This document shows positions 47,620 to 62,000 of a stretch of 64,000 nt of DNA, piece after piece (the first letter of the stretch is position 1; every line of letters begins with the position of its first letter). The stretch is taken from contig NC_023759.2 of NCBI RefSeq assembly GCF_000499845.2, positions 18,704,272 through 18,768,271 on the forward strand, given 5' to 3'. This stretch comes from Phaseolus vulgaris. Its lineage: Eukaryota; Streptophyta; Magnoliopsida; Fabales; Fabaceae. Below the pieces are notes generated by a model. It worked only from the letters and a program-made list of their open reading frames with translations, was not told the origin of the DNA and did no database searches. The position numbers were made by a program, and so were the translations under genes.

Positions 47620-49850
47620 CATTCATTCATCCTCATTTTCATCATCTTCCTCCACATCTTCAACCATATCTTAAATTTCATTGTCATTTACAATTATGAT
47701 TGATTTTTCCTTTTTTTTTATCAATCTTAGTAGTTAAATTTCTTGGACATATTAAAGAAACAAACAAATTACTATAAGTATTATAGCATTTATGATTAAT
47801 TTAATTACACAAATTTTACAATTTAAAAAAATACATCTCTTCCTTTCCTTATTTGGAACTCCCTCTTCAAAAGTAAAAGATGCATGTATATCCATCTACG
47901 AAACCATCATTCGGTGCAAGGATCCTCCTTTTCAGTATCAGATAAACATATATGAAAAGTATCAGATAAACATATAGGGTCATAAGTATCCTCTTTCTCA
48001 TCTCTAACCTTTTGCCTCATCTCAAGTTAAAGGTTATACTTAACAAAGACAAAAACATTTAATTTTTGTTGTTATAAGCGATTTCTTCTTTTAGTATGCA
48101 CTTGATCAAATATGATCCAATTTCTTTTAAGTAACATTACAATTGAGACTCAAAGTCCTTATTGCTAGATTTTGTATCTCTTTATCTTTTCCACTAAAAA
48201 GCTACAATTTCGAACAAAAAACTAACATTAATAAATGTGATTTAAACTATTATGTTTTTTATGAAATTATTAAGATTAATTAAATTCTTTACTAGGATGC
48301 TTCTTATTTTTTGTATCTATTGTTATGCTTCTTCCAAACAATTGATATATTTTGAATTTGTCAAGTTGTTGATCAAGTTGAAATCTAATCTTTCTATTTG
48401 GGATTATTTTTTTTTAATGAAATCAGATAAAAAAAAGTTATTAAAATAAAAATCATTATTAATTTGCAATAATTTTTAAGGTATAATATTAATAATAATT
48501 ACTTACTTAGGATTAAGGTAGTAAGAAACATCATGAAAAGGCTTATGTAATTGTAAATTCCAACAAGTATCAATTATTTTCTAGGCCTTTTTTGTATCGA
48601 GAGTTTTGATTCCTTAAATATGTGGATAATTGTTCTTTAGCTCTATCCATAACTTCATAGTTATATGACATAACATGTTTTGTGTCTCCCTCTACAAGCC
48701 TTAATACTTTCATAAGTGGAGTTACACACTTCAAACAATATTGGATGAATTTTAAAAATCTATGATCACATAAAACAATGTTTACCATTTGTTTACCTTC
48801 ATTTTTATTAGCATGATTACTTGTTGTCTTGTCTTGTGAAACAAACATAACTCATAAAAATTTTCTATTGTGTTATGCATTGTACACTAAGAAAAATAGT
48901 TGCAAATCTTGTGACTATTGGTCAAGCTAATTCTTTTTCGTTGGAATACTTTTTACACAAATTTAGGAGTCATGTGTGCCTATAAATTAAAGTTGTGATC
49001 CTTTTGGCATTTGCAATGACATTATAAAATTTTGGTAGCTGATCAATGTCTTCAAGAATTAAATCAAGGCAATAAGCTGCATAAGGAGACCAAAAATAAC
49101 ATTTTTCTAGCTGTCACAGAATCTAATAGTTAAAACATATCCTTAATCACATTACTAGTATCAATAAATTTTAAGAAAATTGTTCCACTTGGACTATTCG
49201 CCAAAAAGTTGGTAAGAGACCTTCGTTTTCCATTTGTCCAACCATCGCATATCAAAGTACAAGCACATTTCTCACATTCAACCTTATTTTCTCCAAACTA
49301 GCTTGGATATTGTCAACTATTTTTTTTTTCAAATAAGACATCCTAACTTCATTATAAGTAGGAGGCTTTAAACCCTTTCCATATTCAATAACAAATTTAA
49401 ACATTTGAACAAATAATGAGCTTCTTAACAAATTAAAAGGTAAAACATTACCATATATGCAAATCCAAATGTCTAGAATCACCAATTCTTTGTTTTTAAT
49501 CATTTCATTCATGGTTTTTTTGCTATATAACTCATTGTTTCCCTTCTTGGAAAATGACTTCAATGTTTCGTTTTTATTACTATCTTGGATGTTTATTCTT
49601 CAAAACTATCTTAATCATTTGCTTCTTTGACTTTTTATTTATCTTCTAATAACTTCATAAACATGTCTTCGATATCATTTGGAACAAATGTACATGCAAT
49701 GTGATATTTTCCTTTATTATAGCAAGATAGCGTTTCACTTTTGCAACACCACCCCAAACAAGTATCTGAATAATACTTACACTTGACTAGAAGTCTATGA
49801 GGGAGAAGACTCTCACAATGATTTCATGTAATATCTATTTCTTCCTTTTA
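47620..49850 (-). pseudogene. hAT-family transposase relic (DUF659 and dimerisation regions)
   Basis: Minus-strand pieces in the correct order are KGKYHIACTFVPNDIEDMFM (about 49690-49630, end of a BED-like zinc finger), NVLPFNLLRSSLF and GKGLKPPTYNEVRMSYLKKK (49470-49310, DUF659), VNIVLCDHRFLKFIQYCLKC and KVLRLVEGDTKHVMSYNYE (48790-48640), DTCWNLQLHKPFHDVSYYLN (about 48565-48505), VHTKRRNRL (about 48100-48075, dimerisation region) and an acidic tail near 47650. Stops and frameshifts are frequent. This is an old plant hAT transposon copy without function; terminal inverted repeats were not identified. Confidence 0.8.
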
Positions 49851-52139
49851 CTTTATCTGACTCATTGCCTCTACCAATAAAGTCAAACAAATAACAACTT
49901 ATTTTTATCCTAAAATAAACAAAATCCTTGAAAAACACACTTTTGTGAAAAAAAAAACAAAAAAATATATAACAAATACAAAAACAACTATATATAAAAA
50001 TAAATAAAAAGTTTGATATAAACATATCCTTAAATAATTTTATATAAAATAAAAAAATACAAGAATATATTTTAAAATGAAATTTTTAAAAAAAAAATCT
50101 TATATAATAAAGTAAAATAAGTGCTTAAATAATTTTATATAAAAATAAAATAAACAAAAACTTAAATAATTTTATATAAAAAAATAACAAAAAGAAAACA
50201 AATTCTTTTTATAGTACAAATGACAACCTATATTTTTTTTTATTTTGGTTTATGAGGATTAAAACATATTTTATTAACTTATTATTTAAAAATTTATTTA
50301 TTGTTATAATTTATTTATTTTTATCTTGAAAAAATGTGGGGACCAATGTGGTTTGTTGGGCTGGGAAAAAAATAACCCCAGACATAACTTTAACTTTAAC
50401 CCCAGACACTTATTTTTCTTCTTATTGATTAAAATAATCATTAGAACATAAGGTGGTAGCTGGTGGAAAGCTGAAGTTGGTGGGCCAAGTGTCTTCTAAT
50501 TGATAAAATTTAACATCCAGGTGATATATCAAAACTTCAGATATTAAAACATAAATTAATTACTCTAGCTATCAAAAGTAAGAGAGCCTGAGAACGTGAT
50601 ATCACCAAATTTGTTCTTCTTTTCCAACTTTCTCTTCCTCTGTTCTCCACTAGAGTGTTTCATACTGGATCCGTGTTCCGCTAAGTTTCTATTGTTCTTC
50701 TTTTTCTACCCATTTTATTTTCTTCTTTTGGTATGTTCTCATTTGTGCTTCTCCTTTATGTGCTTTCACTATATTTTTTTAACCTTCTTTACCTTTTTTT
50801 TTTCACTATATCTTTCTATATCTTTCTTGTTCTTCTCAATTTATTAGTGTTATCAAAATCGCATTAAAAAAATATCAGGAATTCTAAAAATCCTTTATGA
50901 AGTTATAACGAAACTCTTAATGGGTTATGATAGAAACATTGTGGTAAAAATAAATACAATATATACATATAAATAACTTTAAAAAAATATAAAATAATGA
51001 AAAAGATAATCATAACTAATAATAATATTATGTGATGGAAGAAGGTTAAGATCAGACCCAATCACTAGATCCATGACAAGGAAGATACAAGAAGATTGAG
51101 ACTCTACTACTGATGGCAGAGACACATTCCTCTACATGTTCAAAAATGTCATAACCTAGTAAAGAATTGTAGAATAGAATTTATTTTCTTGCCAAAAATA
51201 GAATACAAATTTTACTTGTATTTTTTTCTTAATTATAATTAGGGTTGAATTAGTCAACTAAAAAACAACCTAGGTTGAATTAGGGTTTCTAGAAGACTTC
51301 TAAATTTACTTAGTCTAGTCCTAAACCTAAAAAGAGTCACATGAAGCACACCTTTGTCATGCTTTCCTTGTGACTCCAAAATAGGCGCCAATTTCAAACC
51401 TCTAGCATTTGAATTTTCCCACCATTTTCTTTCTACATTGGCTGGACATCTACCCTATGTAAAGAGGTGTTTGGCTCATAAAATTCTAAGATCAATATAT
51501 GAGTGAATAGCCCAAGTTTGCAAGCTTTCTCACTAGACACCTTGATCTTCTTCTTTACCTCTCCAAGTGATATGGCCCAACCAATCACCTCCCTACCTCT
51601 CATGCACCTTCAAGGAAACCATAGATCCATTGGAGCCATCCTTGTCCATTTCATCCATTAGCTTCTTCCAATCCTCTCAACAAATCAAGAAATCCAATCA
51701 CTCATGAAGGCAACACCATCATTATGTCTAGAAGTTCAAATAACACTAACATCAAATCAAATAATCATTAATTTTAAGTTCAAAACATGAAAGAAATTGT
51801 CTTATGTTTTGTAATTATCCGACTCTTCTTTAATCGCAACATAATTGTCTTCAATATTATCCAATAGGGCAAATCCCTCCTCCTCTTCCCCTTCAGAAAA
51901 AATCTCAAAGTTAAATAATTATTCAAACTCAAAATCAGAATTATCATGCAATTCATTCCCAACCACAATTTCAATCATCTCTTTGCCCTCATGTAGGCTC
52001 AATCAAAAGGACAACTCTAGGATTAAGTAATCTACAAAGCATATCCAAGAAGACCTCAAAGTCATCAAAACATTAATTAGACCTATGGTCAGAAGAACAC
52101 AAAAATACTGAGTTTCGGCTGACTTCAGAAGAGACTAGT
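49851..52139. other. AT-rich intergenic DNA with repeat-like segments
   Basis: Very AT-rich from 49851 to about 50340. A polypyrimidine-rich stretch lies at 50600-50830, and moderate-complexity sequence of LTR type (cctaaacctaaaaagagtca; ctatgtaaagaggtg) at about 51240-51600. No coding region was recognised. Confidence 0.4.
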
Positions 52140-52640
52140 GAACATTATTTTTTGGGTCAAGCTTTAGCTTAAATAATTGTATAAAGTTGTTTAGGACTTC
52201 ATGGGTCATGCATTGGGCCTAGTAGCATAAAATAATTGGGCCAAATATTTGGACTGAGTAGTGTTGGTTTCTGGCCTTGTATTTGGGCCAATAGTAGATT
52301 AGGTCTAGTTAGGGTAACAATTGAGCTTTTTTAGCCCAATGTAACCCTAGCCCATCTAGGGTATAATAAAGGACGAAAATTACCTTGACAAATAGCACGT
52401 GGACGTCCACATGGAAGCCTAAGATGGAGAGAGTTTAGCATGGAAGGTGTGAACTACACATGGAAAGCATAAGTTCACATGGCACCTTGTCATTGGAGAG
52501 TTTATTTTTGAATTTTCAAATTTTGACTCCAAAATGTCCAACCCCTTACACTATATAAATAAGTGGGCAGATTACATGTAAAGAAGCTTGGAATTAAATA
52601 AGTGTTATGCTGTCAAAATTCAGTCTCATACATTGTCTTA
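52140..52640 (+). repeat. LTR-like sequence
   Basis: A promoter-like stretch contains repeated gggcctag and gcccaatg words, tgtaaccctagccc, a TATA-like cactatataaataag at about 52550 and downstream gctctctctagggtag. This is the texture of a plant LTR, but no paired copy, primer site or coding region adjoins it. The orientation is suggested by the TATA position. Confidence 0.3.
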
Positions 52641-52777
52641 GCTCTCTCTAGGGTAGAACCCTTAGTAGCTTCCTTAGAACTTTGCCTAGTGAGTTGGCTT
52701 AACCTCTCACTCTCCCTAATTCACTTCACTTTAATTTCTTTAAGTTCCAAGTGCTTCTGCAACCTTTCTCAACTCCA

Positions 52778-53150
52778 TCATAAATTCGAAACTACACAAA
52801 TAGGGAGATGTTTCATTGAATCAAAGAATCCAGGAGGAAATATTCTCTCCAACATGCAAATAACGATTGGAATATTTTGCTCCATCCTTGTTAGTGATTC
52901 ATTATTCAATGTTGCAGAGCACAAATCTTTGAAGAAATGATTAATTTTAATAAGAAGATTTAAAACATGCATTGGCAATGAGCTAAACACAATAGGAAGT
53001 AATGTCTCCATGAATACATGACAATCATGACTTTTCAACCCATGAATCCTTCCCTTTACAACATCAACCCATCTAGCCAAGTTCACATCCTCAATTCTTT
53101 TATCCAAAGAAAAAATAACTTAGCTTCACTTGTAGGTAAAGTGTAATTTA
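52778..53150 (-). pseudogene. CACTA TNP2 transposase fragment (DUF4218 region)
   Basis: The minus-strand frame from 53107 includes RIHGLKSHDCHVFMETLLPI and IPIVICMLERIFPPGFFDSM followed by KHLPICVVSNL. This is the conserved DUF4218 domain in the C-terminal half of plant CACTA transposases. The rest of the transposase is absent or unrecognisable. Confidence 0.8.
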
Positions 53151-53417
53151 TTTTAAGCTTTAACATTTTCCTGTTAGCTTGTGCCTTCAACTCCAAGTAT
53201 ATTTTGCTTTAGGTTATAACTCAAGTCACTAGACAAAAATAATGCCCTAACAAATAGTAAAACATTTATAACACTAACCAGTAACAAAGTTGCATACCTA
53301 GCGAACTACTTTGTATTTGTATAACAAGCATAACCGAATTGCCGATACATATACTCGTGTTGAAATGGTGCATTTCCTTTTCCTACATACATTATCATAA
53401 ATTTTTCTTAACAATCT

Positions 53418-53960
53418 CTAACACACATGACCACTTTGTATTGTCTTATTTATGCAGCAACACAATAAACACAAAACACTTCTACTAACACCTTTGTTTC
53501 TACAACACTGTCTAAAGTGACATAAGTGTATAATTTCCCCCACAATTGGATGGTGCAACAAATTAGACACATCATCAGGTGTGATGGTCATCTCACCAAT
53601 AGGTAGATGCAAAAAAATTGAATCACTATGCTCTCAACAAATGCAGTAGCCTCATAACTAGTCTTAACAAGAGCTGATAACGTAGATAACTCCAATGTGT
53701 TTTTTATATGCTCATGCGGAGGACCCAACTTATTGATCTCTGTCCACAAAACACCTACTTTACCAATAAATATTTAGGTAGTATTTAAAATAGATAGTCT
53801 AATGTAATAGACAACATAATTTCATACCACTCCATCCCATAGATGATGAGCAACATGTTCCTCATAATTTTTGAGTGATGAGGTGTCAATGGACCCCCCT
53901 CCCAAAAAAGAATCAACCAACACTAAGTGAGGTTCATCAACTTGAACCTTCATGTCTTTG
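53418..53960 (-). pseudogene. Plant mobile domain (MAIN/MAIL-type) fragment
   Basis: On the minus strand, SLKNYEEHVAHHLWDGV (about 53880-53830), EINKLGPPHEHIKNTLELST (about 53745-53690) and LPIGEMTITPDDVSNLLHHP (about 53610-53550) match the N-terminal part of the plant mobile domain. That domain is found in transposons and in host MAIN-like proteins. Stops interrupt it, so this is a relic, most likely of a transposon copy. Confidence 0.7.
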
Positions 53961-54139
53961 TCGTCCTCATGAATGAAACTAGGTTGTCCACATTATCTTC
54001 ATTTTACAAAGGCTTGTGACCAGATTGAGAATTACTTCCTCTAATTCTAACCATGACTATCTGCAAATACACAAAACAAATATCTAAATATTATTAAGTA
54101 AGAACATATGCTAAATCAGTATTAATAACAAATAAAAAA

Positions 54140-54420
54140 AACATGCTTTGGAATACAAATTCCAAAAACATGTTCTAAATTGGTAATTCCAAAACACCTT
54201 TCACGATTGTCTAATCCAGAACATGTTTTCGAATTGGTCATTTTGTAACACCTTTTTTAGATTGTCAATCTAAAACATGTTTCTAGATGACGAATTCTAG
54301 AAATATGCTTCGGATTGAACAATCCAGAAAGGTGTTCTAAAATTACAATTCAAAAACATGTTTTAACAAACACCTTCTTTATGGATTGCATAATTTGAAA
54401 ATGGTATGGATTAAGCAATC
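54140..54420. repeat. Degenerate inverted/direct short repeats (aaacatgtt / aattggtaattc)
   Basis: About six diverged copies of a ~35-bp unit with (a/c)aaaacatgtt(c/t)t, gaattg or caatc(t/c)a, and aacacctt words occur in a row. They resemble transposon subterminal repeats and lie beside the plant mobile domain relic. Confidence 0.6.
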
Positions 54421-54952
54421 TTGGAGGTTTCCAAATTAAGCTATGTAGAAAGTAGAAAAAGTTTGAATCACCTGCAACAGTGTAGTGGTTTTGGAAAAAA
54501 GATGAAAAAGTTGTTGGAGAAGAAGCAAAACACTCTCACTCAATCTCAACAGTAGAAGGCGCAAAGTGACAACAATGGAGTGTAGTGCCAACATGGGAGC
54601 AGCAGAGAAGAGGCAATATGGGAGCAAGAAAGAAGAGGCAACCAACATAAAAGGTAAGGGGGGGAATTAGGGTTGGAGATTAAGTTATACATCAACAATA
54701 TTTCAGTCTTTTTAGTTATTAGTATGGAGTATGGGTGCAAATGGTAGTCATAGGGTATGGGAAGCAAAAGCCTATCGAGGAAAGTAATGTGGTTGACTAT
54801 CTCCATAATTTGTTAAATTGAAGTAAAGTTGATGAGTTTGACATGCTTAATAGGTTAAAGATGACAAATTCTCCCTACACCATATCATGTGTGCCTTTAA
54901 TGAGCAATGTAAAATGTCTATTGTATCCTTAATGAAATAAAACTTAGGTTTC

Positions 54953-55500
54953 CACTACAACAATGCATTCTTCTACAACAACCCTTACGCACCCAATCTT
55001 ACGTACCTAAGGCACGACGACACCCAACACACACCACTGAGTTCCTAAGGCACAACAACGGAGAGGAGGAGAAGAGTTATGGTTGTGGAAACTGATATGC
55101 AGTGCAGTAAGTTTTTGCAAATTGTGTGACTTTTGGATATCAATGTCCGGAAGTATTTTTCTATTCCGAACATGCATATCCGAAGTTGTACTGGATGCTT
55201 ATGTCCAGAAGGTTATAACTAATTTTTTGCCTTGGATATGGATATCCGTAGCTGTTCCGGATGTGAAAATTCATAAGTTCAAGGGTTTCAAATGATTCAA
55301 GATGTTGAAATCTGGAAGTCAATAACATGTGCTTTTCAATTAATGGCAAATATGCTAACACTTCCGAATGTCAATATCTGTAGACAAATATGTGACTTCC
55401 GGATATTAACATCGGTACGCAAATATGTGACAAGGACAAAGTTGAGATTATCGGTACGCAAATATGTGATAAGAACAAAGTTGAGATTAGAAACTTATGT
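54953..55500. repeat. CACTA-like end, palindromic repeats and a 39-bp tandem repeat
   Basis: CACTACAACAATG at 54953 resembles a CACTA terminus. From 55130 to 55400 the words tccggatat and atatccg(t/a) recur in both orientations, forming palindromes around xx-ATATCCGxA units. At 55411-55449 and 55450-55488 a 39-bp unit starting atcggtacgcaaatatgtga is repeated with two differences. Confidence 0.55.
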
Positions 55501-56014
55501 TGGGTGCAAATAAAAAATATATGGTGCAGGGGGAGAAATTGCCGTTAAAGACCGGGGTTGCAAGGAATGTTTAATTCGTTTCCCCATCCCCCACCATTAA
55601 CTCACTAATTTAATATTTATTTTTATGGAATAAAAAAAGAGTGCAGATTGGAACTGTTTATATAAATAGAGAGAAGAGAATTTTAAGAAAGGAATTGATG
55701 ATTTATTTATTATTTCACAAGCACTAACATTGACCATAAAAGTACACATACACAGGCAAAATTGTCCCTTTACTTATCCCTGGCTAGTGTAGCTTCCGAG
55801 AATTACTATTAATTCACACTCTAACAGTTATTCAAATACACTCTCTACTGTTAAAAATTTATTGGAAACTACAAAATCTTTGTCAAATTTATTAAATAAA
55901 GAGTGGTAACTCATAAAGTTGTGATTTCCAATAAATTTTAGTTAATAATAAAGAGTGCGCAACAGTGTGTTTACTAGCATTTCTCATACCTATAATAATA
56001 CATAGTTTGTGGCT

Positions 56015-59000
56015 TCAAGAATCAGCAAGTTCGATAAGTTGATTGACCACGTTTGGATCTGCAAGGGTACTTGTATCTCCAAGTTCATCCAACTGCCTGG
56101 AAGCAATTTTTCTCAGAACTCTTCGCATTATCTTTCCACTCCTTGTTTTTGGAAGGCCAGGTGCCCAATGGATTTTGTCAGGTGCTGCAAAGGCTCCAAT
56201 CTGAAATGTTCAACAAAATAATCTCATCAATCATTCCTTTATATATATTCATACAAAGCAAAGATTTGAAATGTTGTCTGAGGTACCACAGGATTCACAA
56301 AATTACTTACCAAGGGAACCAACAACAACAACCAAAAAAGAGATTGCAATACATCTTTTAAGTAGTTTTCAATAAAATAATACAATTTCCAATTATTTAT
56401 GACATTGGTTCACACCATTTTGTGAGATGATAAAAATCCCATAAATAAAACAAAACGAGGGTGATTCACCCATTTTTATATATATATATATATATATATT
56501 ATAATTTAATCATATGTTTAATCAGTGTGGAATCTTCAACAAAACTATACAAAAGCCATTATTACCTGGTACTGGTGCAGAAAAATGTGATATTTTTCCA
56601 GGAAAATTGTGTAAGGAAAACAGAGTAATAACTCAACAAAGTAATATCTAGAGCAAGACACAGTAGTTCTATGTTGTCAGTTTGAAGTAGAGACCTGCTT
56701 TCGAACAGTGAGTATGAGCTCCTTCCGTAGTTCTTCACTGTATTGAACACCATCCACCATTGTAACAAATGCATAGATACCCTGTCCTTTCACCTACAGT
56801 AGTAATGGTAGTTGATTAGCAGCAATCATTTGGATACTTGATGACCAGCACACAGAAAGAATACGATGCATTCAATACATACCGCGTGCTCCACACCAAC
56901 CACAGCAGCCTCTGCACATTTCGGATGTGAAACTAGAGCTGATTCCACTTCAGCTGTGCCAATCCGATGCCCACTGCATATAACACGACTATATGATTAG
57001 ATTAGAACACCAAAAAGATTAGATTAGAACCACATGGAAGATAGACATTTCTATTAGTGTTTTCGTGCCTGTATCTGTAAAGAAGAAAATTGTAAGATTG
57101 AGGAATCATCAGAAAGAGATTTCAAAATTTAAAGAATACCTGACATTGATGACATCATCAACTCTTCCAGTGAGCCAATGGTATCCATCTTTATCCCTGA
57201 AACAAAGTTAAAGGGCAAATTATAATCATCCCGCACATTGTCTCGTGTTCTGGTGGTATTTCCCTATTCGAGCTAAAACTACAGAAATTTAATTCACGTA
57301 GGCTAAATTCAAATTCAAAGATTATTAGACCAGAATCCTGGAAACTGGCATATAGTTCTAGCAAAACACTAACCTGCTGCAACCATCGCCACTGAAATAG
57401 TATCCCGCAAATGCCTTGAAATATGTTGTTTCATATCTTTCATGATCACCATACAGAGTTCTGAAAGCTCCAGGCCACGATTTCTTAACACACAAATATC
57501 CATTGCACTCACCTTCTATTTCTACACCATTTTCATCCACTATGACAGGCTACAGTTACAAATAGATTAGTCACTGATGAAGGCAAAGGGAAATAGTAAA
57601 CTAGAAGTAAAAAAAGTTTACATTAAATTACAAAAGAAACACATAAGGTCAGCATAGAAGACCTGAACTCCAAAGAAAGGGAAAGTTGCAGAACCGGGTT
57701 TCTGGGGCCAAGCACCTGGTAGTGGAGTTATCTGTAAGCAACAGAAAAAAAAAATTAGACCCAGAGAAAGAAGTGCATAGACATGATTAGCATCTCACTC
57801 GGTGTGTGTGTGGGGGGCAACCCAAAATCTCCATTACCTCCTGAGATGTGCACATGTGGTATGCAACAAATTAATTGAATTTGTGAGTAATGGAATGAGT
57901 CTATCTATGTTCATTGCCAGCCATTAGAACCAAATTTAACAGATAATCATTGGAAGCTACAATACCATGAAGCCACCCGTTTCTGTTTGCCACCAAGTGT
58001 CAGAGATAGGGCACCTTGAATCTCCAACTACATTGTAAAACCACCTCCATGCACTTGGATTTATTGGCTCACCTACACTTCCTAGGACTCGTAAAGATTT
58101 CCTTGAGTAGCGAGTAACAAACTGCACAGATTACAATGATTTGAATGAACAACAATAATTAAATTAAGAATCAATGGAAGTCTACATACTATTACATCAC
58201 AGTTCCCTTGTTCTATCAATATGTTCAGATATTGTAGTTGGAAATTTATTGAAACTATCTATCAACATAAACTACTAGTTATATTCCTATAAGAGATGCT
58301 AAGATATCAATTTTACATCATGATTTATATAAGCTTCTTTTGGATGAAGATTTATAATAAATAATCTTGAATAATTTAAGGACCTATTTGGTTTGAGAAA
58401 ACATTTTTTGTTTTCATAAGGACTACAAAATAATTATTTTGTTTTTGATCTAAAATATTGGCAATGGAAACAATATAAACAGGATTTTCTGAACACAACA
58501 ACAGTTAACTTCTTTTAACATTGCAACAAGACTACGTTTCTAAATCCTTCCAAGTAAAACTAATTTTAGGTATGACAAGAGTAGAACCAAAAGAGATGAG
58601 ACGTGCCAGGTTGTGTGTGTAAACAAAAGCATTCATTCATAGTCAAATCAATTTTGATAGAGAAACACACGGAATCATGAGGAATCTTACATCATCACCA
58701 TCACGCATGAGGGACCGCACCAGTGTGGGGGCAGTGTAAAATAATGTCACTTTATATTTGTCAACAATGTCCCAACATCGCCCAGCATCAGGATAATTAG
58801 GAGCCTGCATTCAGGTTGTGAAATATTTCTTATCAACTCATTGACTCGTAATTTTCTATCTATGAACTCAACATGCCAATACTATGATGTTTCCGGAGAT
58901 TATCTTACTTTTATTTATAAAGCCTGTAAATATGTATATAGATATAGATATGTTGCCAAGACAACTAGTGTATCTCCAAAACTCAGTATGTCAACTATTG

Positions 59001-62000
59001 ATACATGAAGTAGTCACTTTAAAATGCATTTTAGGTGCTCATTTTGTTTTTGCTGTTCCGTAACTATTCTGCGAGCCAATAAAAAACTCTTTTCTCACTG
59101 GTATAACACAATCTGTACTTTTGTTTTTTAGAATTGTTAACATCAAGAAGCAACGACCAAATAGTTTTTCCCACTGGGTGTGGTTGGCTACTTTATCAAA
59201 GAATATCATTGAGCCCAAGTCTTCAGAGATGAAATTCGATCTAAAGTCTAAATTGGTTTTACTAAGTTTTTCTTCATTTTCCTACACTGCTTATAAGCTA
59301 AGCTAACCTCTATCTGTTCAACTGGGCTTCAATCATTCTTCTTCTCACATGATCAAACCATTTTTCAGAATCCTTAAATTGTAGCAATATATTAATTTAT
59401 GGTTAAATTGGTCTTTTCGGTTCCACTGCTAGCATGTCACTTGGATTCATTTTCTCTAGCTCTGCCGCACATATAAATAAACAACTATGTTTTAAGAAAA
59501 TTTTTATTACCCCTTCATACACAATAACAGATGCACCATTGAGCATGGGTCCATAAGTGACATAGCTATGCCCGGTAATCCAACCACAATCTGCTGTACA
59601 CCTGTAGTCAGAGTATAAAGCATTACATAACAGTAGTGAACCATATTCATCAAGAACGTGTCAAAAAGGTAGAAGAAAATGCTTCTAGGGGATACCAGTA
59701 GATGTCAGACTGCTTGTAGTCAAATGCATACTTGAATGTCGTTGCAGTGTACACCATGTAACCACCAGTTGTATGCAAGACACCCTTTTAGGAACATAAA
59801 TATTAGAAAGCAGCAGCTGAAATAAAGAAAGGAAAAAAAAAGAAACATGACGTAGTGTACAGCAGTAACAGCACAATGATACCTTAGGTTTGCCTGTGCT
59901 CCCACTTGTATAGAGTAGAAAAAGTGGGTCCTCGGCATCGACCCACTCCACTGGACAACTAGTTGGATATTGAGGAACGACATCCTGCAAAACCAGTCAA
60001 AGGTAGCCAAAAAAATGTTCAAAAGAAGTATGAAGTTTATCATAATCGTGGACAACGTTGGAAATTGAAAACATATTTAGCACTGTTAAACAGAAATTCA
60101 AGACTCATAGCAACCTTATCATATGAAACAAACTAATCTGTTTGAAATAACTGAAGAAATTCATACTGAAACAATTATGTAACTAATTATTTGGCATGGC
60201 ATGCAGACAGTTTGCAGAGTACGGAAAATAGAATCATGATTCTACACTTAGTTAACCATGTGAAAGTTTATCTGCTAAATGGGGATTTTATATACCAACC
60301 TGCCACCATATATCACGCCCATCCTTCCATTTGGTATCTTCCCTCTTCGTTGCCAATGAGTTTTCATAAACTAAGCATTTATCTGTTGAGACAAGAAAAA
60401 AAAGCAAGAGAATAAGATCAAGGAATTTAATAAAGAGAACATAATGAACCAGAGATTATGGATGTAACATATACATCTTCAAAAACCCTAAAGGATGGGA
60501 AACAGGTCAGTTCAGTTGCAAATGTCTGTTAGATTGGGAAACAGGTCAAGAGGGATAGACAAGAACTGCTAGATAACAGAGATAATGTGCAGGAAAAGAT
60601 ATATGTGAACTATTTTTGTATTGATAATGGATCTAAACCAAATGAATTCAGACCCAGTGTTGCATAAACTAAAGAAGAAAATCTCCTAAACGATTTGAGA
60701 GGCCAGTCTCTCCCAAGTTCTAACCAAAATCCCTCCCTCCTCCCTACCCCCACATGCTCATGCGCCTTATTTCTCCTTATTATATAGACTGACAGTATGG
60801 TAAATAGTTAAGGAGTATATTGTCTCCTTCATCTCTCTCCCTGTGCCTGATCCGATGATGGTCCTTCTACCCTTCTGATATACCTAAGTAATTTTGGTGC
60901 TCTGGGTTTCATCCAGAACCATCATGGGGGAAGTTTTAGAATATCCCAGCCTACTTTATTAGTCCATATCAATATAAGTGAAGTCAGTTTGCAATGGTTA
61001 TTGTAAATGAAATTTCAAATGGTCACTGATTTCTATGCGCTAGGTTTTCATCATATGACATTCTCAAACTATCAAATAAATTTGTGAATAAAGCCTACTC
61101 CAAAAGGCCAGGCTGCTAAGAGGGGACAGCAACTACTTAAATTATTATTTGTGTCCTACGCCCAACTGATATAGGACTCACTTGTCACAAACTTAATATC
61201 ACACAATAAAAGAAAAAGGGAAGAGATATGAACAACACCCGCAAGGATGTGTTTATTGACAAACTAGAAAATGTTAAAATACAGTACACTTTTTATTCAA
61301 CGTGCTCGACCTATCTAGTATATACATGCTAGAAAGCTCCACTTCTGTCACCAATCATAAACTTCCTACTGGTATTTTCTATATTGATCTCTCTCTCTCC
61401 CTTAGTGTTTGTGTGTCTACACATTAATGTCTGAATTTTAATCAGCAAATCAGAACAGGTCAATATTGCAGTGATTATATAACTGAAATATTAAACAAAT
61501 TAAGATATTCCCACCAATAGAAACTCCATTTTGGGCTGAATCCTTGATTGCAGCATCAACAATATCTTTCAGATTGAGAACCTTAGGGCCCCTTTTAACA
61601 GCATTGCAAGTAATTACAACTTTTGGTTTACAATCAACGATTCTCTGGGCAAGAGCTTCTGCAGAAAAACCAGCAAATACAACCTGAACAGATGAAAATA
61701 CTAACTATTAACTCAAAAGGCAAGTCAAACATATTAAGCAATTTAGTAGTTTAACAGGAGTAAACAAGAAATGGCGGACAAGGAAAATATTTTGAAGTTC
61801 TTGTTGATACCGAATGAACAGCACCAATCCGGGCATAGTAGTTTAACAGGAGTAAACAAGAAATGGCGGACAAGGAAAATATTTTGAAGTTCTTGTTGAT
61901 ACCGAATGAACAGCACCAATCCGGGCACAGGCAAGCATTGCGATGGGGAGCTCCATAAGCATAGGCAAATAAATAATTACAGCATCTCCCTTTTTCACAC

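Noticed and set aside
50596..50847. Frame of 83 codons rich in Phe, Leu and Ser, suggesting a membrane protein
   Set aside because: It is a translation of a polypyrimidine tract with no domain; composition bias explains the hydrophobicity.
56478..56500. (TA)n run in an ACS intron
   Set aside because: Simple microsatellite, also seen near 18160; no further meaning seen.
61743..61934. Open frame across the ACS 92-bp duplication as an extra coding exon
   Set aside because: It is out of phase with ACS; extension past the true donor reaches a stop quickly.
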